Notes: generated from the sequence alone by a model not told the origin. A DNA stretch of 64,000 nt from an uncultured Christensenellaceae bacterium (GCA_910587005.1 CAJULB010000004.1:186001-250000), one strand, 5' to 3'. Counted from the stretch's first letter, positions 8,859-16,543 are shown. Program-made: numbers and translations.

Positions 8859-9275
8859 TTAATTCGCATAGCGCGAGCTGTCACGGAATGCGTTTTCTAT
8901 ATGATTTATCTGTCCGCGGAAAATTTCTATAACGTCAAAACGCACGGTGCAGTCGGCTTCTCTGTTCGCAAAATAGTACTTTGCCCCCATAATATACCGC
9001 TGTTGACGCTGTTTTGTAACCGCTTGCGAAGGCGTTCCGAAGATATCCGTCAGCCTTGTTTTAACCTCTATAAACGCTAAAACGTCCTTCTTTTTTGCGA
9101 TTATATCAATTTCCCCGAACGGATTTTTGAAATTCTTTTCAATAATCTTCCAGCCGTGCAAACGCAAATACCAACGCGCCTTTCTCTCGCCCTCTTTACC
9201 GAGGTTTTTATTGTGCATATTGCGGTTTTCTGTCGGATTTGCAGGTTTTTTTGAACCGCCGTTTCTCACTGCCAT
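8859..9275 (-). CDS. yraN: YraN family (UPF0102) putative endonuclease
   Basis: A 138-aa protein with the restriction-endonuclease-like core GEIDIIAKKKDVLAFIEVKTR: the Asp and the Glu-Val-Lys match the PD-(D/E)xK pattern. The N-terminal GKEGERKARWYLRLHGW is the family's usual opening. I placed the start at the ATG overlapping the rnhB stop because AGGAG lies nine bases upstream; a longer in-frame start exists inside rnhB. The neighbourhood rnhB-yraN is common in Bacillota. Biological substrate is unknown. Confidence 0.9.
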   Translation of the reverse strand: MAVRNGGSKKPANPTENRNMHNKNLGKEGERKARWYLRLHGWKIIEKNFKNPFGEIDIIAKKKDVLAFIEVKTRLTDIFGTPSQAVTKQRQQRYIMGAKYYFANREADCTVRFDVIEIFRGQINHIENAFRDSSRYAN

Positions 9276-9862
9276 TTTTTTGTAAAGCTCCTGCGGTGAA
9301 TTTCGCACAGTCCATATTTTTTAATCGCTTCTATGTGTTCGGCAGTGCCGTAGCCCTTGTTTTTTTCAAAGCCGTATCCGGGAAAGCGCTCCGCATATCC
9401 GTCCATTAAATTATCACGGTAAACCTTTGCTATAATCGAAGCCGCTCCAATCAAATAGCTAAGCCCGTCGCCCTTGACTATGCTTTGCTGTGGAATATCC
9501 GTATCCAGCGTCATATTTCCGTCCGTCAGAACGTAGTCGGGCTTAACGGCAAGACTTTCGATTGCGTTTTTCATACAAAGCTTTGTTGCTTCGAGTATGT
9601 TAATTTCATCTATAATCTGCGGTTCAACGCGGCATATTGCATAGGCAACCGCCTTTTGCTTAATAATTTCCGCCAGCCTTTCGCGCTTTTTTGCGGAAAG
9701 CTTTTTACTGTCGTCAACGCCGTCGATTATATCGTCAAACGGCATAATCACAGCCGCGCAGACCACAGGCCCCGCAAGCGGGCCGCGCCCCACCTCGTCC
9801 GCACCGCAAACGTATTTCCGCCCATCGGCGGTAAGTTGTCTTTCGTAAAAAAGCTTGTCCAT
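9266..9862 (-). CDS. rnhB: Ribonuclease HII
   Basis: RNase HII cuts the RNA strand of RNA-DNA hybrids and removes single ribonucleotides from DNA. The 198-aa protein has the catalytic DEVGRGPLAGPVV (Asp and Glu near residues 21-22), VDDSKKLSAKKRE, a third acidic residue in YVLTDGNM, and IIAKVYRDNLM carrying the fourth. Length is normal. It starts five bases after rbgA and its end overlaps yraN. Confidence 0.96.
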   Translation of the reverse strand: MDKLFYERQLTADGRKYVCGADEVGRGPLAGPVVCAAVIMPFDDIIDGVDDSKKLSAKKRERLAEIIKQKAVAYAICRVEPQIIDEINILEATKLCMKNAIESLAVKPDYVLTDGNMTLDTDIPQQSIVKGDGLSYLIGAASIIAKVYRDNLMDGYAERFPGYGFEKNKGYGTAEHIEAIKKYGLCEIHRRSFTKKWQ

Positions 9863-9867
9863 ACCCG

Positions 9868-10722
9868 TTAAAAGTTAAGTTTTTCAATATCTTCGGAAAC
9901 GTCCAAGGTTATTCTGCCCAGCTTGCCCTTACGGAAATCGTCTATCACGGCGCGCTCTCCGCGCTCGTAATCGTAATCACCTCCGCGCATCAGAAAACCG
10001 CGTTTTTTGCACACTGATTCAAGCATATCAAGGGGGGTACCGCCCGAAATATCGTAGCGTTCCTGCAAGCGCGCGGGGTATTTTTCATATAATTCATTTA
10101 AAAGTTCAAGCGCAATGTCGTCCAAATCGAGTATATCGTCGTTTATACTGCCGACAAACGCAAGGTGTTTTGCAAGATACTGGTTTTCAAACGCGGGCGG
10201 CATTGTGCCGGGGGTATCCAAAAGCTCGAAGCTTTCACAGCGAATCCACTGTTTCCCGCGGGTTACGCCCGCCTTATCGCCCGTTTCTGCGCGTCGTCCG
10301 CCCGCAAGCAGATTTATAAGCGTGCTTTTGCCAGTATTAGGAACGCCCGCAATCATAAAACGGAAAACCTTCGTCTGCCCCTTTAAAGCCGCCCTCTCTC
10401 GCTTTTCGGCAACAAGTTTTTCAATTGCCCCCGTAATATCACGGCGCGAACCGTTATTGACCGCATTTATTTTGATAGCCGCGGCGCCCTTATCCCTGAT
10501 TTTTTTTAAAAGAATATCGGCGCGTTCGTCTGCAAGGTCGCCCTTGTTCAGAACGTATAAAACAGGCTTTACTCCCGCAAGCTTTTTCAGTTTTTGGTTG
10601 AACGATGCGGCGGGACAGCGCGCGTCCAGCACGAAAACAACCCCGTCCACTATGGCAAGGTGCTTTTCCATCATTCTCATTGCCGCAGTCATATGACCGG
10701 GAAACCACTGAATAGTTTTCAT
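9868..10722 (-). CDS. rbgA: Ribosome biogenesis GTPase RbgA (YlqF)
   Basis: RbgA is a circularly permuted GTPase needed for late 50S assembly. The order of motifs shows the permutation: VLNKGDLAD (G4) comes before GVPNTGKSTLINLL (G1), followed by DTPGTMPP (G3). The N-terminus MKTIQWFPGHMTAAMR is characteristic and sets the start, against a longer in-frame extension. The C-terminal domain after about residue 190 ends DVSEDIEKLNF. It is followed by rnhB, as in Bacillus. Confidence 0.95.
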   Translation of the reverse strand: MKTIQWFPGHMTAAMRMMEKHLAIVDGVVFVLDARCPAASFNQKLKKLAGVKPVLYVLNKGDLADERADILLKKIRDKGAAAIKINAVNNGSRRDITGAIEKLVAEKRERAALKGQTKVFRFMIAGVPNTGKSTLINLLAGGRRAETGDKAGVTRGKQWIRCESFELLDTPGTMPPAFENQYLAKHLAFVGSINDDILDLDDIALELLNELYEKYPARLQERYDISGGTPLDMLESVCKKRGFLMRGGDYDYERGERAVIDDFRKGKLGRITLDVSEDIEKLNF

Positions 10723-10739
10723 ATAATCCTTATTCACAA

Positions 10740-11030
10740 ATTTCTCGCTTAGCGGAAAGCTACGAAATTTCGTGAGTGTAAGGGCGCTTCTCAACAGCCG
10801 TAAGGTATTCGGCTGTTTCGGTCATCGCTCGCGCGTTGCTTTGCGCTCGCTTATCTCGGACGTCAAAACAGCGCACTGTGCTGTTTTGGGAATTCCGTCC
10901 TCGTCCTCGCGGTTGCAATACTAAGCGCCCTCATATAATATAATTGCAACCGCTCACCCGCTGAGGCGCAAGTTTGCGCAAATTGGGTGCGCTAAGCAAA
11001 AAATGTGATTTTTGCTTGCGCCGCAAATTA
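10740..11030. repeat. Hairpin-packed intergenic stretch
   Basis: There is no gene here. At least six inverted repeats follow one another: CACAAATTTC/GAAATTTCGTG, AACAGCC/GGCTGTT, CAAAACAGC/GCTGTTTTG, GCGGTTGCAAT/ATTGCAACCGC (11 bp perfect), GGCGCAA/TTTGCGC inside CACCC/GGGTG, and AAGCAAAAA/TTTTTGCTT. The last may terminate trmD. Part of the second hairpin (CTTCTCAACAGCCGTAAGG) recurs inverted near 50276. Confidence 0.7.
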
Positions 11031-11034
11031 TTTA

Positions 11035-11706
11035 TTATTGTTTTTTTCTTAAATCGGGGCGGCGCGCTTTGGTGAGCCTTTCGCTTTCCGCTCTGCGCCA
11101 ATCGTCAATTTTTTTATGGTCGCCCGATAAAAGCACTTCGGGCACCTTCAACCCCTTGTACTCCGCTGGACGGGTATACTGCGGATATTCAAGCGAGCCG
11201 TTGGCAAAGCTTTCGTCCACGAGCGAACCGTTGGAAATAACCCCGTCAACATATCTTGCAACGCAGTCGCAAACGACCATTGCGGGAAGCTCGCCCCCCG
11301 TCAGAACGTAATCGCCTATGGAAATTTCCTCATCAATATACAAGTCGATAACCCGCTGGTCAACGCCCTCGTAATGCCCGCACAGCAAAATTATATGCCC
11401 GTACGTTAAAAGCGAAAACACCTTGTCCTGCCTGAACGTTTCACCCTTCGGCGACATATAAACTCTGTGCGCCTTGTGTTCGGGGTCGATTTTTTCTATT
11501 GCCGAGCCAATCGGCTGCGGCATCATAACCATTCCCGCGCCGCCGCCGAAAGGATAATCGTCGCACTTAAAATGCTTGTTGTCGGCAAAATCGCGTATAT
11601 TAACAATATCAATTTCAAGCTTTCCCGCGCCGACCGCTCTGCCCGTTATACTTGAAAACAACGGCGTAAACATTTCGGGGAAAAGCGTAAGAACCGTAAT
11701 TTTCAA
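11035..11706 (-). CDS. trmD: tRNA (guanine-37-N1)-methyltransferase TrmD
   Basis: TrmD makes m1G37 next to the anticodon using S-adenosylmethionine, preventing +1 frameshifts. The 223-aa SPOUT protein starts MKITVLTLFPEMF and contains ILLCGHYEGVDQRV and ISIGDYVLTGGELPAM, the knotted cofactor site. The start codon is TTG and overlaps the rimM stop (TTGA), so coupled translation is likely. The last residues are basic (RRPDLRKKQ). Confidence 0.96.
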   Translation of the reverse strand: MKITVLTLFPEMFTPLFSSITGRAVGAGKLEIDIVNIRDFADNKHFKCDDYPFGGGAGMVMMPQPIGSAIEKIDPEHKAHRVYMSPKGETFRQDKVFSLLTYGHIILLCGHYEGVDQRVIDLYIDEEISIGDYVLTGGELPAMVVCDCVARYVDGVISNGSLVDESFANGSLEYPQYTRPAEYKGLKVPEVLLSGDHKKIDDWRRAESERLTKARRPDLRKKQ

Positions 11707-12200
11707 ACGGAAACTTCCTTAAATCTTTTTTTGTTGACCGTAATGCGCTTATTTTCAACGTCCACGCTCTCGATAACTCCCTCCGCCGCGGCAAAGCTCA
11801 CTTCGCCTTTGGGCGTTTCAAGCGTGTATACGTCCGTTTTTGCGGGGGTAACGGAAACAACCGTACCTATAGCCTCGCCGTTTGCGGTAACAACCTCGCA
11901 CCCTGTTAAATCGGCTATATAATAGCGTCCGTCGGGCGGTTCGGGCAGTTCGCCGTGATATACCTCGATATCCTTTCCGCGCAAAAGCTCGGCGGCGTTT
12001 CTGTCCGCAATTCCGCGCAAAACAACGTAGGCAAACTCGCCCTGAGCGCGTACGGACATAATCTGAAATTCCTCTCCGCCGACAAACACGCGCCTGAAAT
12101 TTTTCAAATCCTCAGCGCTGTCCAAAAAAACTTTCACCTTTATTTCGCCGCGGATTCCCTGAGGCTTTAAAACCGCGCCGATACTTATTTTTTGTTCCAT
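11703..12200 (-). CDS. rimM: 16S rRNA processing protein RimM
   Basis: RimM binds ribosomal protein S19 and assists maturation of the 30S head. The 165-aa protein has the N-terminal RimM domain (IGAVLKPQGIRGEIKVKVF) and a C-terminal PRC-barrel (YYIADLTGCEVVTANGEAIG). Size and position between khpA and trmD are standard. Confidence 0.94.
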   Translation of the reverse strand: MEQKISIGAVLKPQGIRGEIKVKVFLDSAEDLKNFRRVFVGGEEFQIMSVRAQGEFAYVVLRGIADRNAAELLRGKDIEVYHGELPEPPDGRYYIADLTGCEVVTANGEAIGTVVSVTPAKTDVYTLETPKGEVSFAAAEGVIESVDVENKRITVNKKRFKEVSV

Positions 12201-12266
12201 AATTTTATTTCAATATGCAAAATAAGCCGAGCGGCTTGCGTTCGGCTGATAAGCTAAGTACAACTA

Positions 12267-12515
12267 CTAAACTTTCTCTTTAATTTCAACGATATAGCGC
12301 TTACTGTCGCGGGGCGTAGAAGCGCTGACAAGCGTTCTTAAAGCTTTGGCAATTTTGCCCTGCTTGCCGATAACCTTGCCCATATCGCTCGAATTCAAAA
12401 GAACCGTTACCTCGATAACGTTTTCTTTTTCTTCGATTTTGTACTCTATCTCGTTCTTTTTTTCCGCGAAACTTTCAACAACGTATTTGATAAGTTCCTG
12501 AACGTTATTTTCCAT
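12267..12515 (-). CDS. khpA: KH-domain RNA-binding protein KhpA (YlqC)
   Basis: An 82-aa single KH-domain protein. The motif VIGKQGKIAKALRTLV is the GxxG loop of the domain. It normally forms a complex with KhpB/Jag and affects cell elongation and RNA binding. The start MENNVQELIKYVV follows GGGAGC with suitable spacing; the longer in-frame version is unlikely. It lies between rpsP and rimM, as in other Bacillota. Confidence 0.94.
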   Translation of the reverse strand: MENNVQELIKYVVESFAEKKNEIEYKIEEKENVIEVTVLLNSSDMGKVIGKQGKIAKALRTLVSASTPRDSKRYIVEIKEKV

Positions 12516-12630
12516 TTTTTGCTCCCTCGGGCGCGTTAACTTAGGGATATATGCGCCCCAAATATTGTTTGTGTAATACACGACAGCGAGCAGAACCCGC
12601 CCGTCTAAACCTTATGGGTAAAGCACATCA

Positions 12631-12751
12631 AAGTTGAATAGATACAAGCAAGACAAGGAAAGCGCGGCTTTTCGATGCGACGTGTACCCAAACGTACACG
12701 AGCAAGAAAAACGTAAGCTTGACACAGTATTGCGCCGTATATATTCAACTT
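12631..12751. repeat. Dispersed long-hairpin element (copy B)
   Basis: Outer arms AAGTTGAATA and TATTCAACTT pair perfectly. Inside are GACAAGGAAAGCGCGG, a perfect 7-bp hairpin CGTGTAC/GTACACG at the tip, and GACACAGTATTGCGCCGTATATA on the right. The arrangement, though not the arm sequence, matches copy C at 29445-29567. It sits between khpA and rpsP. Confidence 0.65.
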
Positions 12752-12757
12752 AACGCA

Positions 12758-13057
12758 TTAGTCTTTTTTCTTTTTCTTATCGTTAGTTTTCGGCGCCGAA
12801 GGCTTATTGCTTTTTTCCATTGCGCCGACTGCTACAAGATAGCTTTTAACCGTTTCGGTAGGCTGAACGCCGTTCGCAAGCCACTGCTTAGCCTTTTCAA
12901 CGTCGATATTGATTTCTGCGGGCGTTTTAAGGGGGTTAACGTAACCGATTTTGTCGATATACTCGCCCGAGCGCGCCTTGCGCGAATCGATAACAACCAC
13001 ACGGTAAAAAGGGCTTTTCTTGTCGCCCATTCTCGTAAGTCTCATTTTAACTGCCAT
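12758..13057 (-). CDS. rpsP: Ribosomal protein S16
   Basis: A 99-aa S16 protein of the 30S body. MAVKMRLTRMGDKKSPFYRVVVIDSR... is diagnostic, followed by YIDKIGYVNPLKTP and a lysine-rich tail. It starts after an AAGGAG site and belongs to the ffh-rpsP-khpA-rimM-trmD cluster, although repeats on both sides lengthen the spacers. Confidence 0.98.
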   Translation of the reverse strand: MAVKMRLTRMGDKKSPFYRVVVIDSRKARSGEYIDKIGYVNPLKTPAEINIDVEKAKQWLANGVQPTETVKSYLVAVGAMEKSNKPSAPKTNDKKKKKD

Positions 13058-13115
13058 TTTGTAAAACTCCTTTGCCTTTACGGCATATATATAAATTTTT
13101 TATTTTTTTATTGAA

Positions 13116-13179
13116 CGCCTTAACAAGCGCTGTAAGCTACTTTCAGATACTTCCGCAAGCGTCAGTATGACGCGTTTCA
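13116..13179 (+). repeat. REP-like repeat (GATGCTTCCGCAAGC family)
   Basis: It reads CGCCTTAACAAGCGCTGTAAGC then CAGATACTTCCGCAAGCGTCAGTATGACGCG. Relatives lie at 16480-16543, 35241-35304, 41401-41464, 50143-50200 and inverted at 42777-42840. GCTT-CCGC-AAGC forms a small hairpin in the best copies. It separates ffh and rpsP. Confidence 0.75.
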
Positions 13180-13257
13180 CCGCACCATATATCGGGGGCA
13201 ATTCTACGCCCAAATATTTCAACGTCTGCATTGCGACGTTTATACGCATTGATAACG

Positions 13258-14565
13258 TTAAAACGGTAACCTGCGCTTTCCGTTTTTAAACTGCTTCATA
13301 AGCTGTTTTGTCTGCTCGAACTGCTTCAAAAGCTGGTTAATTTCCTGCACGCTCGTGCCCGAGCCCGCCGCAATTCTCTTTTTCCTCGAAGAGTTGATAA
13401 TCGAAGGCTCCGTTCTCTCGCGCTTAGTCATAGATAAAATAATCGCTTTCGTGCGCTCTATACGGCTTTCGTCAATGTCCTCGGCCTTCACCTTAGCTCC
13501 GCCCGGCATCATTGCAAGCAACGCCTGCGCACCGCCCATCTTTTTCATGCTTTCAAACTGCGTTAAATAGTCTTCCAGCGTGAAAGTATTTTCCAGCATC
13601 TTTTTCTGCATTGATTTGGCTTGTTCTTCGGTCACGGCCTCCTGCGCCTTTTCAATAAGCGTCAGCACGTCGCCCATTCCCAAAATACGCGAAGCCATTC
13701 TGTCGGGATAGAACGGTTCCAAATCGGTCAGCTTTTCGCCCACGCCGATAAATTTAATTGGCTTGCCCGTAACTGCTTTTATGGAAAGACATGCGCCGCC
13801 GCGGGTATCGCCGTCAAGCTTAGTTAAAATTACGCCCGTCACTTCAAGCCTTTCGTTAAAGGTTTTTGCAACGTTCACGGCAACCTGTCCCATCATACTG
13901 TCAACCGTCAGCAAAATTTCACTTACGTCAACGGCGTTTTTGATGTTTTCAAGCTCCTGCATCAGCGGTTCGTCAATTTCAAGTCTGCCAGCCGTATCTA
14001 TAATCACCGTATCGAAGCCCAGCGAACGCGCGTGCTCCACCGCCTCTTTCGCGGTTTTTACGGGGTTTTGTGTGCCCTTTTCAAACACCTCCGCGCCCGC
14101 GTTTTTGCCGACTACTTTAAGCTGGTTAATCGCCGCGGGACGGTAAATATCGCAACCGGCCAACAGCGGTTTTTTGCCGTTCTTCTTTAAATTTACGGCA
14201 AGCTTTCCGCAAAGCGTGGTCTTGCCCGCGCCCTGCAATCCGCACATCATTATTACGGTAGGCGGTTTGGGCGCAACCGTAAGCTTTTGGTTTGTAGAGC
14301 CCATCAAAGCGATAAGCTCGTCGTTAACTATTTTAATAACCTGCTGGGCGGGGTTCAGACTTTTGATAATTTCCTGCCCGACAGCCTTTTCGGAAACGTC
14401 TGCGCAGAATTTTTTCGCAACCTGAATATTTACGTCCGCCTCCAAAAGCGCAACGCGCACCTCGCGCATGGCGGTCTTAATTTCAAGCTCCGTCAGCCTT
14501 CCGCGCTTCGTCAGCTTTGAAAATATATGATTTAATCTCTCGGAAAGAGAGGAAAAAGCACCCAT
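13258..14565 (-). CDS. ffh: Signal recognition particle protein Ffh
   Basis: Ffh binds signal sequences of nascent membrane proteins and delivers them to FtsY. The 435-aa protein has the N and G domains (GLQGAGKTTLCGKLA, DTAGRLEIDEPLM, TKLDGDTRGGACLS, FIGVGEKLTDLEPF) and a C-terminal M domain including GSGTSVQEINQLLKQFEQ, which contacts the SRP RNA. The SRP RNA gene was not found in this window. It starts 13 bases after ylxM, an operon typical of Bacillota. Confidence 0.97.
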   Translation of the reverse strand: MGAFSSLSERLNHIFSKLTKRGRLTELEIKTAMREVRVALLEADVNIQVAKKFCADVSEKAVGQEIIKSLNPAQQVIKIVNDELIALMGSTNQKLTVAPKPPTVIMMCGLQGAGKTTLCGKLAVNLKKNGKKPLLAGCDIYRPAAINQLKVVGKNAGAEVFEKGTQNPVKTAKEAVEHARSLGFDTVIIDTAGRLEIDEPLMQELENIKNAVDVSEILLTVDSMMGQVAVNVAKTFNERLEVTGVILTKLDGDTRGGACLSIKAVTGKPIKFIGVGEKLTDLEPFYPDRMASRILGMGDVLTLIEKAQEAVTEEQAKSMQKKMLENTFTLEDYLTQFESMKKMGGAQALLAMMPGGAKVKAEDIDESRIERTKAIILSMTKRERTEPSIINSSRKKRIAAGSGTSVQEINQLLKQFEQTKQLMKQFKNGKRRLPF

Positions 14566-14578
14566 TATTTATTCCTTA

Positions 14579-14956
14579 TTAATTATTGCCCTCGGCAATC
14601 TGCTTTGAATAATCTTTTTTCAAAATTTGAATAAGCCGTTCAATATCTTCCGTAAATTCGGGGTGAGCCGTTTTAAATTCTTCCGCCCACCTTACCGCAT
14701 CAGTCGCCTGAAAAGAAGTTTTAAGACCGCTTTCGGCGTTAATTTCCGCAAAGTTAAGCTTTTGCTCGTATTCTTCAAGCTGTTTCTGACAGGTTTTCAA
14801 ACACTCGGAAACCGCCTGTCGGCTTATCCCCTTTTCTTCGGCAATCTCCGAAACGGTCAAATCCAGATTGAAATATAAATTCGTTATTTCCTGTTGCGTC
14901 GGCGTGAGAAGTCCGTTGTACAAATCCCACAGACGCATAAACGCTGTCTTGTTCAT
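14579..14956 (-). CDS. ylxM: YlxM/p13-like SRP-associated HTH protein
   Basis: A 125-aa protein of the UPF0122 family, encoded next to ffh in most Bacillota and reported to interact with Ffh. The helix-turn-helix is in TVSEIAEEKGISRQAVSECL, after LTPTQQEITNLYFNLD. The start MNKTAFMRLWDLYNGLL fits the family, so the longer in-frame start is rejected. It heads the operon and has its own promoter. Confidence 0.93.
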   Translation of the reverse strand: MNKTAFMRLWDLYNGLLTPTQQEITNLYFNLDLTVSEIAEEKGISRQAVSECLKTCQKQLEEYEQKLNFAEINAESGLKTSFQATDAVRWAEEFKTAHPEFTEDIERLIQILKKDYSKQIAEGNN

Positions 14957-14978
14957 AAATAAAGTAAAGCAATTTAGC

Positions 14979-15016
14979 TTGACAGTATAATAACACCGCA
15001 AAAAAAATCTGTCAAG
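14979..15016 (-). promoter_or_regulatory. ylxM-ffh promoter inside an inverted repeat
   Basis: TTGACA-N17-TATTAT reads on the minus strand (14987-15015). The pair CTTGACAG...CTGTCAAG, 22 bases apart, is a perfect inverted repeat that spans both promoter boxes and could be a protein-binding site. Confidence 0.7.
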
Positions 15017-15046
15017 TATTTTTTCTTGACAGACATAAAAATTATG

Positions 15047-15244
15047 CTATTCATTTTCTTGCGGTTTTTCTTCCCAAAAATTACAACCGCACGCAAACGG
15101 AAAGCCTATGCTCTCTTTACAAGTCAGCACCCGCCTTTTGCAATGTCCGTAATCTATCGGCTCGAAGAACCGCTTTTCCTTTACATAATATTGAAGAAAG
15201 TGCTTGCAGTTAAAACAGTTTGTTGTACTTTTATTTTGTTTCAT
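15047..15244 (-). CDS. Small Cys-rich protein next to an XRE gene
   Basis: A 65-aa protein with no family I can name. Cys and His are spaced as in a zinc-binding fold: NCFNCKHF near the start, YGHCKRR in the middle, then TCKE and ACGCNFW near the end. A related 59-aa protein at 24547-24726 shares the CxxCK(H/F)F start, the GHC middle and the Cys-x-W end. Both are divergent from an XRE regulator. No strong ribosome site is visible. Probably a real gene because of the paralogue and conserved context; function unknown. Confidence 0.7.
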   Translation of the reverse strand: MKQNKSTTNCFNCKHFLQYYVKEKRFFEPIDYGHCKRRVLTCKESIGFPFACGCNFWEEKPQENE

Positions 15245-15257
15245 ACTTTTTTGTCCG

Positions 15258-15298
15258 TATCCCGTTTCGGGATATTAGCATTATACTATTTCGGTATA
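15258..15298. promoter_or_regulatory. Divergent operator region
   Basis: Two inverted repeats lie between the Cys-rich gene and the first XRE gene: TATCCCG-TTT-CGGGATA (perfect, 15258-15274) and TATAC-TATTTCG-GTATA (15282-15298). They resemble each other and are good candidates for binding by the neighbouring XRE proteins. Confidence 0.6.
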
Positions 15299-15310
15299 CT
15301 TAATGTCAAG

Positions 15311-15538
15311 ATGTTTAGCAGAAAAAATTTAATGAGATTAAGAAATTTAAGGGAACAGAAAAAAATTTCACAGCTTAAACTTGCTATGGATTTAAATATG
15401 AACCAAAACAGCATCAGCCGATATGAAACGGGAGAACATCAGGCAGATTATGAAACTTTAATTAAGTTTGCCGATTACTTCGACGTTTCGATTGATTATC
15501 TGCTTGAAAGAACGGATAACCCTAAGATAAACAGATAA
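15311..15538 (+). CDS. XRE-family HTH regulator, first of three in tandem
   Basis: A 75-aa Cro/C1-type protein consisting almost only of the DNA-binding domain: LRNLREQKKISQLKLAMDLN, then NQNSISRYETGEHQADYETL and the usual closing FDVSIDYLLERTDNP. I start it at MFSRKNLMRL; the next Met seven residues later is possible. The long upstream extension of the open frame crosses the operator region and is not coding. No ribosome site is obvious. Likely an autoregulatory repressor. Confidence 0.85.
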   Translation: MFSRKNLMRLRNLREQKKISQLKLAMDLNMNQNSISRYETGEHQADYETLIKFADYFDVSIDYLLERTDNPKINR

Positions 15539-15547
15539 ATTTTGCAT

Positions 15548-15746
15548 ATGTACGGACAAAGAATAAAAGAAATTCGGCAGGAAAAAAGGCATAACGCAAT
15601 CACAGTTAGCAGAAATGCTTTCAACCACCCAAAGCACCGTAGGCAAATACGAGCGCGAAGAAATTCAGCTTGCTGTTGATACAATTATAAAAATCTGCAA
15701 AGTATTTGAAGTTTCGGCAGATTATTTGCTTGGTCTGGAAGATTAA
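15548..15746 (+). pseudogene. XRE-family HTH gene broken by one extra A
   Basis: Frame 1 reads MYGQRIKEIRQEK and then goes out of frame. Deleting one A from the run of six A at 15582-15587 restores a full XRE domain: KGITQSQLAEMLSTTQS, TVGKYEREEIQLAVD, TIIKICKVFEVSADYLLGLED and stop. The length of 199 bases is 3n+1, as expected. Its restored product is similar to the next gene (KICK.FE.S.D.LLGL), so the two are probably duplicates. This could be a real pseudogene, slippage-based on/off switching, or a sequencing error. Confidence 0.85.
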
Positions 15747-15752
15747 TTTTTT

Positions 15753-15956
15753 ATGATACTTAAAGAAAGATTGAAAGAATTGCGCGTTGAAAGGGGTTTA
15801 AAGCAAAAGGACGTTGCCGAAGCTTTGGAAATTTCCGTAAGCTGTTACGGCGGATACGAGCAAGGCTACCGCGAACCCGATTTAAAGACGCTTATAAAAA
15901 TCTGTAAGTTGTTTGAAACTTCTTCCGATTTCTTATTGGGATTATCAGATTATTAA
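15753..15956 (+). CDS. XRE-family HTH regulator, third of the tandem
   Basis: A 67-aa Cro/C1-type protein: MILKERLKELRVERGLKQKD, VAEALEISVSCYGGYEQGYR, EPDLKTLIKICKLFETSSDF and LLGLSDY. It starts six bases after the broken copy and resembles it strongly at the C-terminal end. The upstream GGAAGA may serve as ribosome site. Predicted DNA-binding repressor; targets unknown. Confidence 0.87.
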   Translation: MILKERLKELRVERGLKQKDVAEALEISVSCYGGYEQGYREPDLKTLIKICKLFETSSDFLLGLSDY

Positions 15957-16064
15957 AATATACGGGCACATTATAAAAGAAATACTGTTAAATTCCCCGA
16001 TTTTTAACAAAAACTTTTATTTTTTAACAAAGTAGATTGACGGTTAAACAAAAAATATTTTAAT

Positions 16065-16093
16065 TTGACAGAAAAACGGCGTTGTGATAAAAT
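16065..16093 (+). promoter_or_regulatory. Promoter of the 76-aa gene
   Basis: TTGACA-N17-TAAAAT, a near-perfect sigma-A promoter, about 45 bases before the start codon. Confidence 0.75.
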
Positions 16094-16137
16094 TTCTTCA
16101 TTGATTTAACAGATAACTGTGGGAAGAGTGAACTTTT

Positions 16138-16368
16138 ATGTGCAAAGACATCGACGGCGTTAGTTACGACACCGCAACATCTACGATAGACAAAAAATTC
16201 ACCTACGGTGCCCCCGGCGACCCTTGCGGCTATGAAGAGACTTTATATATAACGAGCGACGGAAGATATTTTATCTACACCTATGGCGGAAAAAAATCGA
16301 AGTACCCCGAAGAAAACGTTACCCCCATTGCAAGGGAAAACGTTAAAAACTGGATACTTTCGCACTGA
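16138..16368 (+). CDS. Hypothetical 76-aa protein
   Basis: The product starts MCKDIDGVSYDTATSTIDKK, continues with YITSDGRYFIYTYGGKKS and ends REVNVKNWILSH-like (actual end ENVKNWILSH). Short proteins with a DGRYFIYTYGG-like core are, as far as I recall, common in Clostridia, but I cannot name a function. It has no signal peptide or membrane segment. A strong promoter and GGAAGAG before the ATG support expression. Confidence 0.75.
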   Translation: MCKDIDGVSYDTATSTIDKKFTYGAPGDPCGYEETLYITSDGRYFIYTYGGKKSKYPEENVTPIARENVKNWILSH

Positions 16369-16479
16369 AATACTTTAAAGATAAATTTTTACCATTCGGT
16401 GAAGTTTATACGGGAAGCCTTTTTACTTACTTTGGGTATGTAAAAAGGCTTTTGTTTATATATTCACGAAAGCTTCCGC

Positions 16480-16543
16480 CGCCTTAATAAGCGTTGTAAA
16501 CTACTGTGAGATGCTTCCGCAAGCGTCAGCATGACATATTTCA
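16480..16543 (+). repeat. REP-like repeat (GATGCTTCCGCAAGC family)
   Basis: Near-consensus copy: CGCCTTAATAAGCGTTGTAA, then GAGATGCTTCCGCAAGCGTC and AGCATGACA. It lies between the 76-aa gene and the ncRNA terminator. Confidence 0.8.

Noticed and set aside
15026..15310. Upstream extension of the first XRE frame
   Set aside because: It crosses the operator region and the divergent Cys-rich gene; the XRE domain begins only near 15332.
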